Shown here: positions 25,317 to 33,411 of the stretch, piece by piece
How the letters are laid out: each line of letters begins with the position of its first letter
Numbering within the stretch: position 1 is the stretch's first letter
Source: Deltaproteobacteria bacterium
GTDB lineage: Bacteria; Bdellovibrionota_B; Oligoflexia; Oligoflexales; CAIYRB01
Direction: 5' to 3'
NCBI GenBank assembly: GCA_016874735.1
Contig: VGTI01000006.1
Span: 1 to 64,000 of the forward strand
Length of the DNA: 64,000 nt
The notes under the pieces: generated by a model
What the model saw: only the letters and a program-made list of their open reading frames with translations
Database searches by the model: none
What the model was told of the DNA's origin: nothing
Program-made: the position numbers and the translations under genes

Positions 25317-26652
25317 AAGTAAATCCTCCGGCATCTGAGGCCATGTTTTTGTATTCTTCCATCACCGCGTGCTGCGTGGCTGCCCGACATTTGGCGGCAA
25401 TCTCTAGGCGCTCAGATACGGGATCGCTTCCAATAACTAGCCCGCTGCCGGCGGCATAAGCAAACTGTCCGTCACCCCGCCCTACAAAGGTCCTTATCAG
25501 GACCGAAGAGTCCCATGCACCGTCGTCGCTAAGGGAGAACATATGGCCCATAAAGTAACCGCGGGCTCTGCCCTCAAACTGACGGATGGCGGCCATCACC
25601 TCACGCTTGGGTGCCCCTGTGATTGACCCAGCCGGACAGAGCTTTTGCAGTAACGCCCCCCAGTTGAGCGGCGTTGCCAGTGCGCCGCGAATCTTAGCCT
25701 GCAGGTGATGGACGCCACAGGCACTTATCAATGCGGCATGCTCATCGACTTTTACGGAACCCAAGCGACATACCTGCTGCAAGTCGTTGCGCATGAGGTC
25801 GACAATCATGGCAAGCTCGGCACGATCCTTGGTGCTTGCCGTCAGATGAAGCGCAGCTTTTTGATCAGCTAACGGGTCACCGTCGTGACGCGGTGCCGTA
25901 CCTTTGATGGGATAGGTCACGATCTCTGGAGCACCGTTGCCGGCTTGGACCGTGACAAAGCGCTCAGGACTCAGAGACATCAAGGTGAGACCAGGAAGCT
26001 CCAGGTAGCCACTCATGACACCGCCGCAAAGGTCCATACGTGCCACCAGCTCGCGGCGCTGTAGGCGCTCACGCAGATCAAAAAAGCGGAGTAAATTGAG
26101 CTGGTAATACCGTCCTGCCCGAATATCTTCGATCACGCGATCGACCAGAGATTCGTAGGCGTCGTCGGAAATAGCGGGCGTTAGCTGTAGAGCGTCGCAA
26201 AAGTGCGGCATGACGGAGCAGCTCTGCACGAGCCGTTCACTTAACGCCGCAGCATCAACCCAGACATCCCCAGGCTGACGTGCCTCGGACTGCCGCGGCA
26301 CGTAGAGTTTACCCTCCACGCGGTCATAAACCAGAGCCGATTCCACCCGCACAACGCGAGGGGGCGCACCTGCAACGTCATGCGGTAAGTCTGCAAACTG
26401 ATCGTAGCTGAGGACCCCAATATAGCCACTGTGCATGGGCCCTGAGTCCTGACGGGGGGAGCGAATCTCCAGCGCAGCAAACTCTGCCCACGGGACTTCG
26501 CGAAAATGGGTCGCCACCGTCAAAAAACGCCCACCGCGGCCAAGACAAACCAGTGGTAGCTCCGCTGGCCATAGGGCGGCAATCTCAGACATATATAGAT
26601 TTGATAGGCGAATAGGTGGTAACCACATGGGCGAGTCTATACCACGATGCAT
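25294..26652 (-). CDS. pabB: Aminodeoxychorismate synthase component I
   Basis: A chorismate-binding enzyme of up to 452 residues. The motif PIKGTAPR (about 244-251) has the Lys typical of PabB, where anthranilate synthase has Ala. Downstream motifs [27 protein letters not shown] and the [12 protein letters not shown] segment are the conserved chorismate site. It makes 4-amino-4-deoxychorismate for folate together with a glutamine amidotransferase (candidate at 3177-3809). The start is uncertain: ATG codons at 26652, 26628 and 26592 are all possible and none has a good ribosome binding site. It is divergent from the dehydrogenase gene at 26712. Confidence 0.88.
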   Translation of the reverse strand: MHRGIDSPMWLPPIRLSNLYMSEIAALWPAELPLVCLGRGGRFLTVATHFREVPWAEFAALEIRSPRQDSGPMHSGYIGVLSYDQFADLPHDVAGAPPRVVRVESALVYDRVEGKLYVPRQSEARQPGDVWVDAAALSERLVQSCSVMPHFCDALQLTPAISDDAYESLVDRVIEDIRAGRYYQLNLLRFFDLRERLQRRELVARMDLCGGVMSGYLELPGLTLMSLSPERFVTVQAGNGAPEIVTYPIKGTAPRHDGDPLADQKAALHLTASTKDRAELAMIVDLMRNDLQQVCRLGSVKVDEHAALISACGVHHLQAKIRGALATPLNWGALLQKLCPAGSITGAPKREVMAAIRQFEGRARGYFMGHMFSLSDDGAWDSSVLIRTFVGRGDGQFAYAAGSGLVIGSDPVSERLEIAAKCRAATQHAVMEEYKNMASDAGGFTYGFQENL

Positions 26653-26711
26653 TGGCGCTCGCGAGTCAGGATCAAAAGGCGAGCCTAGCCTTTTTTGGGG
26701 AGGTAAACGAT

Positions 26712-27560
26712 ATGCTACAACACGGTTTCAACCGCATAGGTGTCCTGGGTGCAGGCCAAATGGGTAGTGGAATCGCTCAGGTATGCGCATCGAACGGCAT
26801 CCATGTGACCCTGGTCGACCACGCCGCAGCGCAACTCGACAGAGCCAAAGCCGGCATTACCGCAAGTCTCGCTAAGCTCGAAGCCAAGGGGTTGGTCGAT
26901 GCCGCCAAGGCAAGCGTACACCTTCATTACGCGACGGACATTGGTGATCTGGCTGGCGCAGACCTCGTGATCGAAGCCGTATCAGAAGACGAGACGCTTA
27001 AAACGCGTCTTTTGACTCAAGTGGATAAGCTTCTAGGCCCAAACGCCATCATCGCTAGTAATACGTCGTCGATACCGATCACGCGCCTGGCTGCAGCAAC
27101 CTCCCGACCTACCCAGGTCGTTGGTATGCACTTTATGAATCCCGTACCTTTGATGAAGCTGGTCGAGGTAATCCCCGGGATGGCCACATCTGAGGCAACG
27201 ACTGGCAGGATCTTGGCTCTTTGTCATGCACTCGGTAAAGAGGTGTCACGCAGTCAGGATTATCCTGGATTCGTCGTCAACCGGATCCTGATGCCGATGA
27301 TTAACGAGGCTTTTTGCGCCCTGATGGAGGGCGTCGCCACGGCCGAGGATATCGACAAAGGCATGCGCCTTGGCACCAATCAGCCTATGGGGCCACTGGC
27401 TCTTGCCGATTTCATTGGTCTAGACACCTGCCTTGCGATCATGCAGGTGCTGCATAACGGCCTTGGCGATCCCCGATACCGCCCATCGCCACTTTTGAAA
27501 AAGTATGTAGAGGCAGGCTTTTTAGGGCGTAAAACCAAGCGCGGAGTCTATACTTACTAA
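26712..27560 (+). CDS. 3-hydroxyacyl-CoA (3-hydroxybutyryl-CoA) dehydrogenase
   Basis: A 282-residue NAD-dependent enzyme. The Rossmann motif [14 protein letters not shown] is at about 9-22, the catalytic His is in [13 protein letters not shown] (about 137-149), and the C-terminal domain has the family stretch [18 protein letters not shown]. It reversibly oxidises 3-hydroxyacyl-CoA to acetoacetyl-CoA-type products in fatty acid or butyrate metabolism. ATG 26712 follows GGGGAGG at a normal spacing; the in-frame ATG at 26616 overlaps the divergent pabB start and lacks such a site. The enoyl-CoA hydratase gene follows after 28 bases, so the two consecutive steps are probably cotranscribed. Confidence 0.93.
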   Translation: MLQHGFNRIGVLGAGQMGSGIAQVCASNGIHVTLVDHAAAQLDRAKAGITASLAKLEAKGLVDAAKASVHLHYATDIGDLAGADLVIEAVSEDETLKTRLLTQVDKLLGPNAIIASNTSSIPITRLAAATSRPTQVVGMHFMNPVPLMKLVEVIPGMATSEATTGRILALCHALGKEVSRSQDYPGFVVNRILMPMINEAFCALMEGVATAEDIDKGMRLGTNQPMGPLALADFIGLDTCLAIMQVLHNGLGDPRYRPSPLLKKYVEAGFLGRKTKRGVYTY

Positions 27561-27588
27561 CCGCAACTCTAAATGGCGAGGCTCCCTG

Positions 27589-28389
27589 ATGACAACTGAA
27601 CCCGAATTCGCAACACTGATCGTTGACCAACAAGGCGCCGTCTGTCGCATCACCATTAATCGCCCCGATCATCTGAACGCGCTCAATACACAGGTGTTTG
27701 AAGAGCTAGAGCAAGTCCTTTACGGCGGCATGTTATCAGCCGACCAGACGCGCGTTTTGGTGCTTGAGGGAGCTGGGCAACGCGCCTTTGTGGCCGGTGC
27801 TGATATCGCGGCGATGCAGGCTTTCGCGCCAGAAGAAGCACGAGCCTTTGCCCGGACGGGGCAAATGATTACCAAGGCACTAGAGTCATCGCCTTTTGTG
27901 ACTGTCGCAAAAGTTCAGGGCTACGCGCTCGGTGGCGGCTGCGAACTCGCTATGGCTTGTGACATCGTCATCGCCTCGCGCAATGCCAAGTTTGGCCAGC
28001 CTGAGGTCAATCTTGGGCTGATTCCCGGATTCGGTGGTACACAGCGCCTGGTGCGTCGCGTCGGTATGCACGTGGCGATGGATATGCTGCTTTGTGGCCG
28101 TGGTCGGACCGTTAGCGGTACCGAAGCCCATCAGTTGGGACTTGCATCACGAGTGGTCGATGACGACAAGTTAGAGGCAGAAGTTGGCAAGGTGATTCAA
28201 GCAATACTGGCAGCCGGCCCGATGGCCGTGGCCGATTGTAAACGTTTGGTACGCGAAGCGTATGCTATGACTCTTGATGCTGGCCTAAATGCGGAGGCAA
28301 CGAGTTTTGCCCATTGTTTTTCGGGGAATGAGGCTGAGGAGGGAATCAGTGCTTTCCTCGATAAACGGAATCCAGCATTTACGCGGTAA
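27589..28389 (+). CDS. Enoyl-CoA hydratase
   Basis: A 266-residue crotonase-fold enzyme that hydrates trans-2-enoyl-CoA to 3-hydroxyacyl-CoA. The oxyanion-hole stretch is AFVAGADIAAM (about 65-75), and a second is YALGGGCELAMACD (about 110-123). A catalytic Glu is in GLIPGFGGTQRL (about 142-153 region, with Glu in QPEVNLG). GAGG precedes the ATG. With the dehydrogenase just upstream it forms a short beta-oxidation or butyryl-CoA-type unit; thiolase and acyl-CoA dehydrogenase are not in the window. Confidence 0.93.
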   Translation: MTTEPEFATLIVDQQGAVCRITINRPDHLNALNTQVFEELEQVLYGGMLSADQTRVLVLEGAGQRAFVAGADIAAMQAFAPEEARAFARTGQMITKALESSPFVTVAKVQGYALGGGCELAMACDIVIASRNAKFGQPEVNLGLIPGFGGTQRLVRRVGMHVAMDMLLCGRGRTVSGTEAHQLGLASRVVDDDKLEAEVGKVIQAILAAGPMAVADCKRLVREAYAMTLDAGLNAEATSFAHCFSGNEAEEGISAFLDKRNPAFTR

Positions 28390-28410
28390 CTAAAGAAGTG
28401 CCCTAAGAAC

Positions 28411-28440
28411 TTGACCGACAAGGCAAGTCGCCTTAACAAT
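28411..28440 (+). promoter_or_regulatory. Possible vegetative promoter of the histone-like gene
   Basis: TTGACC (28411-28416) and AACAAT (28435-28440) with 18 bases between resemble a sigma-70 promoter. The -10 is weak. A short inverted repeat AAGGC/GCCTT lies inside the spacer. It would give a leader of about 55 bases before the ATG at 28497. Confidence 0.35.
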
Positions 28441-28496
28441 AGAAATGGATTTTATTAGTTTAGTGCCGCCGTCAGCCTTAAAGGAGTACCAAGACT

Positions 28497-28928
28497 ATGG
28501 CAATCGAAAAACCCCTGAGCGATTTCTTGAGTAACTTTCAAAAAGACGTTAAGCAGCTTCAAAAGAAGATCAAGCAAGAGACAGATCATCTGGTCAGTAA
28601 GGCAAAGACGGCTGCAAACAAGGACAGCATCCAAGCCAAGCGCCAGGAAGTCGAGCACCTGGTTGAGCAAAAGCTGAAGAAGCTGGAGCCCACCATCAAC
28701 CGCTTCGTTCACGAGCTCAACAACACCGCAAAAAAGGCTGGACTCGATCTGACCGACCTCGAAAAGAAAGTGCGTAGCAATCTCGCTACCGCTCGCGGTC
28801 GTCTCGGCAAGTCCGCTGCCAAGGGCAAGAAAGCTGGCGCCAAGGCCAAAAAAGCTGCACCTAAAAAAGCTGCCGCTAAACGCCCTTCTGCGCGTAAAGG
28901 TGATGCTGGAGCTGCAAGCGAAGCGTGA
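28497..28928 (+). CDS. Histone H1-like Lys/Ala-rich protein
   Basis: A 143-residue protein. The N-terminal 100 residues are charged and probably coiled-coil (many Lys, Glu and Gln with heptad leucines). The C-terminal 40 residues are a Lys/Ala/Pro tail with KKAAPKKAAAK-type repeats, as in bacterial H1-like and HU-tail proteins. Such proteins bind DNA or RNA without sequence specificity. AAAGGAG lies before the ATG. The stop overlaps the GTG start of mutY (GTGA), so the two are translationally coupled. Confidence 0.75.
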   Translation: MAIEKPLSDFLSNFQKDVKQLQKKIKQETDHLVSKAKTAANKDSIQAKRQEVEHLVEQKLKKLEPTINRFVHELNNTAKKAGLDLTDLEKKVRSNLATARGRLGKSAAKGKKAGAKAKKAAPKKAAAKRPSARKGDAGAASEA

Positions 28929-30085
28929 GTCTCAACTCTATTCAAGTGGCCAGCGCGAAGTCACCGCTTTTAGCGGTAGAAGATTTGCGCTGGCCATTTT
29001 CATGCCCCACGCCGCGTAAGTCCCTGCTCAACTGGTATCGGCGCCACAAACGCGATTTACCCTGGCGCTCCTTGTGGCAAAAGTCTGGTGATCCTTACGT
29101 CGTCTGGATCAGTGAGATCATGCTGCAGCAGACGGTGATTAAGGCCGTGATTCCCGTCTATCATCGATTCCTGAATCAGTTTCCGGACCTGAGCGCATTT
29201 GCAGCGGCTGACGAAGGTCAGGTACGTGAGGCCGTGCGTGGGCTTGGCTACTATCGGCGCTTCGGTTTCATGCACAAAGCCGCTCGTCAACTCGTAGACG
29301 CGGGTAGTGCGTGGCCGCAAACTTTTGCCGCCTGGAGGGCTCTACCTGGCGTGGGCGACTATACTGCAGCCGCGGTTAGCAGCATTGCCTTCGGCGTCGC
29401 CGAGGCCGTGGTTGATGGCAATGTCGAAAGGGTATTTTGCCGCCTTTTGGATCTACGGCTACCGCCGAATGAACCGCGGCTTAAACGCGCATTCAAGCGC
29501 CTAGCACAGCAGCTACTTGACCACGATCACCCCGGTGATTTTAATCAGGCAGTGATGGAGCTTGGTCAGACCATCTGTACCGTGGGCGAACCTAACTGTG
29601 CTGCCTGCCCCCTGAAACGACATTGCCTCGCCTATGAACGCAGCAGCCAATCGTTAGCGCCGGCGGCTAAAATTAAGTCGGGAGCACCCATCGATCGGCG
29701 CGCGCAACTTGTGATCCTGTTGCGAGACGGCAAGATTGGCCTCGTCGAAAGACCGGCTACCGCTAGATTTTTGCGTGGGACTGCCGGCTTCCTCACGATG
29801 ATAGACCACAACGAAGTCGCCATGCAGGCAGACGGATGGCCCGAGGATTCATCCCTGCAACTTTGGCTGCAAAAAAATCGCCAATCCATGAGCACAATCG
29901 GTAGGTTTAAGCACACGATTACGAAACATCGTATTCAGGTTGAAGTACTTGTGAGCGACCAGCACCCCAAGCTACACGCCATTAAATGGACACCGATCGC
30001 TGAAGTAGAGCGATCTTTGCTCGCTAATTTTGATCGCAAGGCTTGGCAACTGCTACATACCAAAAGACCCCACGCCAAGCATTGA
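28925..30085 (+). CDS. mutY: Adenine DNA glycosylase
   Basis: A 386-residue DNA repair enzyme that removes adenine mispaired with 8-oxoguanine. The catalytic Glu is in WISEIMLQQT (about 56-65). The helix-hairpin-helix is LPGVGDYTAAA (about 139-149), with catalytic Asp in AVVDGNVERV (about 158-167). The iron-sulfur cysteines are in CTVGEPNCAACPLKRHC (about 218-234). The C-terminal part is a NUDIX-like 8-oxoG recognition domain. The start is GTG at 28925, overlapping the stop of the histone-like gene; GGAG lies 14 bases upstream, which is distant. Confidence 0.94.
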   Translation: MSLNSIQVASAKSPLLAVEDLRWPFSCPTPRKSLLNWYRRHKRDLPWRSLWQKSGDPYVVWISEIMLQQTVIKAVIPVYHRFLNQFPDLSAFAAADEGQVREAVRGLGYYRRFGFMHKAARQLVDAGSAWPQTFAAWRALPGVGDYTAAAVSSIAFGVAEAVVDGNVERVFCRLLDLRLPPNEPRLKRAFKRLAQQLLDHDHPGDFNQAVMELGQTICTVGEPNCAACPLKRHCLAYERSSQSLAPAAKIKSGAPIDRRAQLVILLRDGKIGLVERPATARFLRGTAGFLTMIDHNEVAMQADGWPEDSSLQLWLQKNRQSMSTIGRFKHTITKHRIQVEVLVSDQHPKLHAIKWTPIAEVERSLLANFDRKAWQLLHTKRPHAKH

Positions 30086-30092
30086 GGTGATT

Positions 30093-31598
30093 GTGCCCAC
30101 GTCAGTTCTCACACTGAAAGTTCTCCATCTTGATGACGATCCGTTCGAACTTGAGCGCATCAAAACATCGCTGGAAAACCATGCCCTTGACTGTCAGTTC
30201 CAGGTGACCAGCGTGTCCAAACCTGGCGATTTTATCACTGCATTGGATCACGAGCCCGATGTGGTGATTCTCGACGTCCACATCAATGATGAGCACACCA
30301 ACGGCATTCAGCTAGCGGGTAGCACTAGAGAAAAACTACCAAGCACAGTGATTCTAATGTGCTCAAGTGCCGATGACGTGACGACTATCAAAAATTCTTT
30401 GAATGCTCAGGCTGACGACTTCCTATCAAAACGCTCCGATAGGGGCGAGCTCAGCCTCCGCGTGCTCAATTCTTATCAGTTAGCAAGTTTAAAGCGCCCA
30501 GCAAAAAAATCCCTGGCGGTTGCCAATTCTAAAAATGCAGACCAACCAGTGGGAGCGACGATAGCAAGTATTAGTGTGCGCATCCCGAGGCTACTTGATT
30601 CAGCTGTGTCGGCAGTTTTTATCAGCGGTGAATCGGGTACTGGTAAAGAGGTGGTGGCCGACTTGATAGGCCAGGCGCTGCATGAAGGCACCCCATTCAT
30701 AAAGGTAAACTGCGGCGCCATTACGCCAAGCCTGCTTGAAAGCGAACTTTTCGGGCACATCAAAGGAGCCTTTACTGGCGCCACTACGGACAAACGTGGA
30801 CTTTTAGAAAGTGCGTCTGGTGGCTGGATTTTCTTGGATGAAGTTGCAACACTTTCGCCTGCGGCACAAACCGCACTACTACGCGTCTTAGAGAATAAGA
30901 CTTTGCTACGCGTGGGGTCTCCTAAACCAGTTCAGGTAGACCTGCGCGTACTCTCCGCCACTAACGAGCCTCTCGCTGAGCTGGTCAAGCAAGGGAAATT
31001 TCGGGCCGACCTATGGCAGCGTCTACGCGAGACGGAAATTGTGCTGCCTCCCCTGCGGGAACGCCCTGACGAGATTCCGGCATTGGTCGCGCACTTTTGC
31101 GACACTATGGCCGGCGGGCCCTATACCATCAGTGGTCCAGCTCTCACGGCACTCTGCGGTGTTAGCTGGCGTGCAGGCAATATCCGCGAGCTGCGCAATT
31201 GCCTCAGAGCCATGACGGAGCAGCACGTCAACAAACTATTAACTCCGCTTGCCATACCTGAGCGTATCTGGGACGAAATCGGAGATCAGAGGCCCTCCAC
31301 TCAGGACCGCGTCGGCAGCCCGGACCCGAGATCCGACGGGCCTTCGGAGACTCGGGACCAGATCGTACTACCGTGGAGCGCGGACAGCCGTTATACTTAC
31401 GATTACCTCTGTGACTTGCTACTCCTTGACATCACCCGCAAGGTGGCAGATCGACCAGGTCGACTGTCGTTACGTGGATTAGCACAGACCATTGGCATGT
31501 CGCGAAGTACCCTATCGACTAGGCTCAAGGCACTGGTTCATCGCAACCTGATCTCCCTGCGCGAGCTGTCTCAGCTTGTAGGGATTAACGAGGTTTAA
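30093..31598 (+). CDS. Sigma-54-dependent response regulator (NtrC family)
   Basis: A 501-residue transcriptional activator. The receiver domain (about 5-125) has an acidic triad DDD at its start and the phosphoacceptor D61 in VVILDVH. The AAA+ domain (about 150-385) has Walker A GESGTGKE (about 179) and an intact GAFTGA loop (about 225) that contacts sigma-54. A DNA-binding helix-turn-helix (GLAQTIGMSRSTLSTRLKAL) ends the protein but is unlike the usual Fis type. GTG 30093 is chosen: GAGGTGA precedes it and it lies just after the mutY stop, whereas the longer frame runs into mutY. No partner histidine kinase is nearby. Confidence 0.92.
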   Translation: MPTSVLTLKVLHLDDDPFELERIKTSLENHALDCQFQVTSVSKPGDFITALDHEPDVVILDVHINDEHTNGIQLAGSTREKLPSTVILMCSSADDVTTIKNSLNAQADDFLSKRSDRGELSLRVLNSYQLASLKRPAKKSLAVANSKNADQPVGATIASISVRIPRLLDSAVSAVFISGESGTGKEVVADLIGQALHEGTPFIKVNCGAITPSLLESELFGHIKGAFTGATTDKRGLLESASGGWIFLDEVATLSPAAQTALLRVLENKTLLRVGSPKPVQVDLRVLSATNEPLAELVKQGKFRADLWQRLRETEIVLPPLRERPDEIPALVAHFCDTMAGGPYTISGPALTALCGVSWRAGNIRELRNCLRAMTEQHVNKLLTPLAIPERIWDEIGDQRPSTQDRVGSPDPRSDGPSETRDQIVLPWSADSRYTYDYLCDLLLLDITRKVADRPGRLSLRGLAQTIGMSRSTLSTRLKALVHRNLISLRELSQLVGINEV

Positions 31599-31602
31599 AG
31601 CA

Positions 31603-32169
31603 TTGTTAACAGATAAAATTCAGTTAAGCCGTATCCGGGTCAATGTCATTGTCGGCATCCTGCCCCCAGAGCGCCTGCTGCCGCAGCCGGTTGATATGAG
31701 TATCGATTTAAGCCTCGATTTAGAGGAGGCTGGACACAAAGGTGACTTGAGCAAGTCGATCGACTACTCAGAGCTGCTCAAGCAAGTTAGCTTCATTATG
31801 CACGCCGGACGCTTTGAGTTACTCGAAACGGCGGCCCTCGCCATCGTCCACTACCTACTTACTCCTACAGCGAATGGAGCCAAGGTCGAGCGCGCGCGCG
31901 TGAGTCTATGCAAAAGAAATGCGCCGCGCGTCAGTCCTGCCTTACCAAAAGTCACCATCACACGGGCCAGAGAGCAGGTTAAAACTACCGAAGAAAAACT
32001 GGGTGAAGTGACCGTCCAGCAGATTTTCGCCAGCAAATCTGTGGTGATTCAGAGGTTCACTGGTCGGAGCGCAGCGTATCCGACAGCCGAGATTCATCCT
32101 AAATTCAAATCCGAGGATCTTGACCTAGGAAACGGCAGTTTGCTGAGGGTCAGAGGGACGGCCGGTTAA
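31603..32169 (+). CDS. folB: Dihydroneopterin aldolase-like protein (FolB family)
   Basis: A 188-residue protein whose first 120 residues match the FolB/T-fold: RIRVNVIVGILPPERLLPQPV with a DYSELL segment near 48 and the ELLETAALAIVHYLL helix near 67-81. The catalytic Glu of the family (in the G-x-x-x-x-E part) corresponds to GILPPE. The last 65 residues are extra and unassigned. FolB converts dihydroneopterin to 6-hydroxymethyl-dihydropterin for folate. The start is TTG at 31603, four bases after the activator gene, so they are cotranscribed. It converges on the tetrahydrobiopterin operon, so pterin genes cluster here. Confidence 0.8.
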   Translation: MLTDKIQLSRIRVNVIVGILPPERLLPQPVDMSIDLSLDLEEAGHKGDLSKSIDYSELLKQVSFIMHAGRFELLETAALAIVHYLLTPTANGAKVERARVSLCKRNAPRVSPALPKVTITRAREQVKTTEEKLGEVTVQQIFASKSVVIQRFTGRSAAYPTAEIHPKFKSEDLDLGNGSLLRVRGTAG

Positions 32170-32188
32170 CGGGCCGAGCGACTGCCTA

Positions 32189-32968
32189 CTAAGTCGCTAG
32201 CATGCCCCCATCAACCGGCAATTCTACACCCGTGATCCAACCAGCTGCTTGACTGGCGAGGAACACTACAGCCCAGGCTATGTCTTCTGGTTGGCCCATC
32301 CGCCCAATCGGATGCAGTTTGTCTACATCGGGAACGCTCGCGAGGTAACTTTTTTCGTCAGGATAGCGGCCTCGGTACATAGGCGTATCGACTATCGCTG
32401 GCAGTACGGCATTGACCCGGATGCGTTCTGAACCCAACTCCAAAGCCAGAGTGCGCGTCAACTGCCCCAGCGCCGCTTTACTTGCGTTGTAGGCTGCCGC
32501 TCCAGGAATCGCTTTAATGGCTAGAGTTGAGCTAACGTTGATGACAGAACCACGACCTGACTTAGCCAAAAGATCAACCATACCTTTTGTGAGCATCACG
32601 GGGGCCAGGGCGTTGATATCGAAATTTTGCTGCCACTGACTAACGGTCAACTCACGCAGTGGTTGGCCGCCGAAATAGCCGGCGTTATTGACGAGCACAT
32701 CTAGCCGTCCTACGGCAACAACTTCGGCGATCACCCGCTGGCGATCCGTCTCAAGACTTAGATCGGCAGCGATCAGATGCGTCTTTGCCGTCCCTAGTTG
32801 CGCTACTGCGGCCTCAGTCCGCTCTAATTTGGCACGGTCACGACCTACCAAGATCAATGTCGCTACACCGCTGTGTGCCATAGCTTGTGCCGTTGCCGCA
32901 CCTATACCTGAGCCAGCACCGGTGATCAGCGCTGTGTAGCCACCTAGACTGAAGGGGGTCTGCATCAT
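32189..32968 (-). CDS. Short-chain dehydrogenase/reductase, candidate sepiapterin or dihydropteridine reductase
   Basis: A 259-residue classical SDR. The cofactor motif TGAGSGIG is at about 16-23, NNAG at about 92-95, a catalytic Ser in INVSS, and the YNASK catalytic pair near 160-164. It ends with GVELPVDGG as usual. Its start overlaps the pyruvoyl-tetrahydropterin synthase gene by four bases (ATGA), and the phenylalanine hydroxylase gene is upstream in the same operon. From this I infer a pterin reductase: either the final sepiapterin-reductase-type step of tetrahydrobiopterin synthesis or recycling of the oxidised cofactor. The sequence alone does not prove the substrate. Confidence 0.85.
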   Translation of the reverse strand: MMQTPFSLGGYTALITGAGSGIGAATAQAMAHSGVATLILVGRDRAKLERTEAAVAQLGTAKTHLIAADLSLETDRQRVIAEVVAVGRLDVLVNNAGYFGGQPLRELTVSQWQQNFDINALAPVMLTKGMVDLLAKSGRGSVINVSSTLAIKAIPGAAAYNASKAALGQLTRTLALELGSERIRVNAVLPAIVDTPMYRGRYPDEKSYLASVPDVDKLHPIGRMGQPEDIAWAVVFLASQAAGWITGVELPVDGGMLAT

Positions 32969-33387
32969 GACTGCCGCCGTTTACGGACACGGTTGCTCGC
33001 AGTCTCGTGCAATACGATTTCCTCGAGCACGACGTGAGGCGCCTCTTTTTTTAGGACCGCTTCAATACGTTGCCAAATTTTATCAGCAAACACCTCGGTC
33101 GTTGGGATAGCTCCCTTCATCCATGCCACATCGACGTTGAGATTCTTGTGATCGACATCAGCAATGACCTTCTCCTTAACAACCTCCTTGAGCTGCCGCA
33201 GATTCATGATCATACCCGTCTCATGGTCGAGGGGGCCAGTAACGCTGACCTCAAGAGTGTAATTGTGCCCGTGACCAGCGGGATTCGAGCAGAGACCAAA
33301 AACGGCCCGATTGTGCTCTTCGTCCCAATCCGGTCGGTAGAGTCGATGCCCACTACAAAACTCAAAAGCACGCGTGATAGTCATCAT
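32965..33387 (-). CDS. 6-pyruvoyl-tetrahydropterin synthase, CX5HGH (eukaryotic) type
   Basis: A 140-residue T-fold enzyme that converts 7,8-dihydroneopterin triphosphate to 6-pyruvoyl-tetrahydropterin. Zinc ligands are H14, H39 and H41, and the catalytic Cys33 stands in CSNPAGHGH, giving CX5HGH. This spacing is that of animal PTPS (type II); bacterial QueD has CX3HGH. VDHKNLN (about 98-104) and LHET near the end complete the active site. Location between phenylalanine hydroxylase and a reductase supports a tetrahydrobiopterin role over queuosine synthesis. The gene follows the hydroxylase by about 25 bases. Confidence 0.92.
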   Translation of the reverse strand: MMTITRAFEFCSGHRLYRPDWDEEHNRAVFGLCSNPAGHGHNYTLEVSVTGPLDHETGMIMNLRQLKEVVKEKVIADVDHKNLNVDVAWMKGAIPTTEVFADKIWQRIEAVLKKEAPHVVLEEIVLHETASNRVRKRRQS

Positions 33388-33411
33388 GTAAATCAGTCTC
33401 TCTTTCTCACG

